Shown here one piece after another: positions 5,357 to 5,556 of a stretch of 5,556 nt of DNA (its first letter is position 1; each line of letters starts with the position of its first letter). Location: assembly GCA_001828645.1 (NCBI GenBank), contig MHZD01000190.1, positions 1 through 5,556 of the forward strand, read 5' to 3'. The position numbers and the translations under genes were made by a program. The notes under the pieces were generated by a model. That model did not search any database, was not told where the DNA came from, and saw nothing but the letters and a program-made list of their open reading frames with translations. The stretch comes from Planctomycetes bacterium RIFOXYC2_FULL_41_27 (GTDB lineage Bacteria > Planctomycetota > Brocadiia > Brocadiales > Brocadiaceae).

Positions 5357-5556
5357 ATGCATAAGTACGAGATTATAATTTATTGGAGTAAAGAAGATGA
5401 GGCTTTTATAGCAGAGGTTCCCGAACTTTCAGGATGTATGGCCCACGGAGAGTCTCCGGAAGATGCGTTAAAAAATGCCAAAGAAGCGATTCAATTATGG
5501 ATTGATACGGCTAAAGAGTTTGGAGACCCAATTCCAGAGCCGAAGGGAGAGCGATT
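5357..5556 (+). CDS. HicB-family antitoxin-like protein, 3' end cut by the window
   Basis: The first 66 codons read as a HicB-type protein. A beta strand YEIIIYWSKEDEAF is followed by IAEVPELSGCMAHG (about 18-31), then SPEDALKNAKEAIQLWIDTAKE and GDPIPEP (about 56-61), which is the common short HicB fold. HicB proteins usually bind and neutralise the mRNA-cleaving toxin HicA and may repress their own operon through a C-terminal DNA-binding domain. Here the C-terminus lies beyond the window, so such a domain cannot be assessed. Single-domain versions of about 70 residues are common. No hicA-like frame lies upstream within this window; a toxin, if present, must be downstream. The gene sits about 115 bases past the repeat element. 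The family call is firm; function as an antitoxin is inferred. Confidence 0.88.
   Translation, partial: MHKYEIIIYWSKEDEAFIAEVPELSGCMAHGESPEDALKNAKEAIQLWIDTAKEFGDPIPEPKGER

Noticed and set aside
5284..5364. Short frame overlapping the hicB start, considered as the tail of a toxin gene
   Set aside because: Only 26 codons, no resemblance to HicA, and bounded by an upstream stop at 5281.

Overview
The window (about 40% GC by eye) looks like a chromosomal segment of a bacterium with some archaeal-type gene content. It carries an archaeal-type (Pab1020 family) ATP-dependent RNA ligase, the PIN-like protein that co-occurs with it, an atypical GlmU-like nucleotidyltransferase/left-handed beta-helix protein, a MaoC-type double hot-dog protein and the start of a HicB-type antitoxin. 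The promoters are ordinary sigma70-like and the extragenic palindromes are of a bacterial kind, so the host is not an archaeon. The gene set would fit a planctomycete of the anammox type (Brocadiales), but this is inference from gene content and style. Nothing here proves the taxon.

Layout. Positions 1-483 hold no credible gene, but contain a cluster of inverted repeats (224-342) and a strong leftward intrinsic terminator (415-441). The RNA ligase (484-1608, +) meets the RNA ligase partner (1627-2226, -) tail to tail with 18 bases between them. Upstream of the partner on the same strand, 90 bases away, is the GlmU-like gene (2317-3591, -). A divergent intergenic region follows, with a near-consensus promoter (3781-3809) for the MaoC-like gene (3848-4840, +). 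Positions 4841-5356 are gene-free and are dominated by a near-palindromic, MITE-like element of about 246 bases. It has 21-bp terminal inverted repeats and contains four hairpin repeat units, two in each orientation. A truncated hicB-like gene (5357 to the window end, +) closes the window.

How the parts may work together. The PIN-like partner and the RNA ligase are a known co-occurring pair. PIN nucleases usually leave 5'-phosphate and 3'-OH ends, the ends an ATP-dependent ligase seals, so a cut-and-rejoin or end-repair role is a reasonable inference; the partner's activity is not established. No terminator is visible between the two convergent genes, whereas a strong leftward terminator lies just before the ligase start. 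The GlmU-like/partner transcript may therefore run antisense across the whole ligase gene and end there. The GlmU-like and MaoC-like proteins point to envelope sugar-nucleotide and acyl metabolism, with no visible link to the RNA pair beyond proximity.

The most interesting signals are the antisense arrangement of the ligase/partner pair and the MITE-like element with its covarying hairpins.
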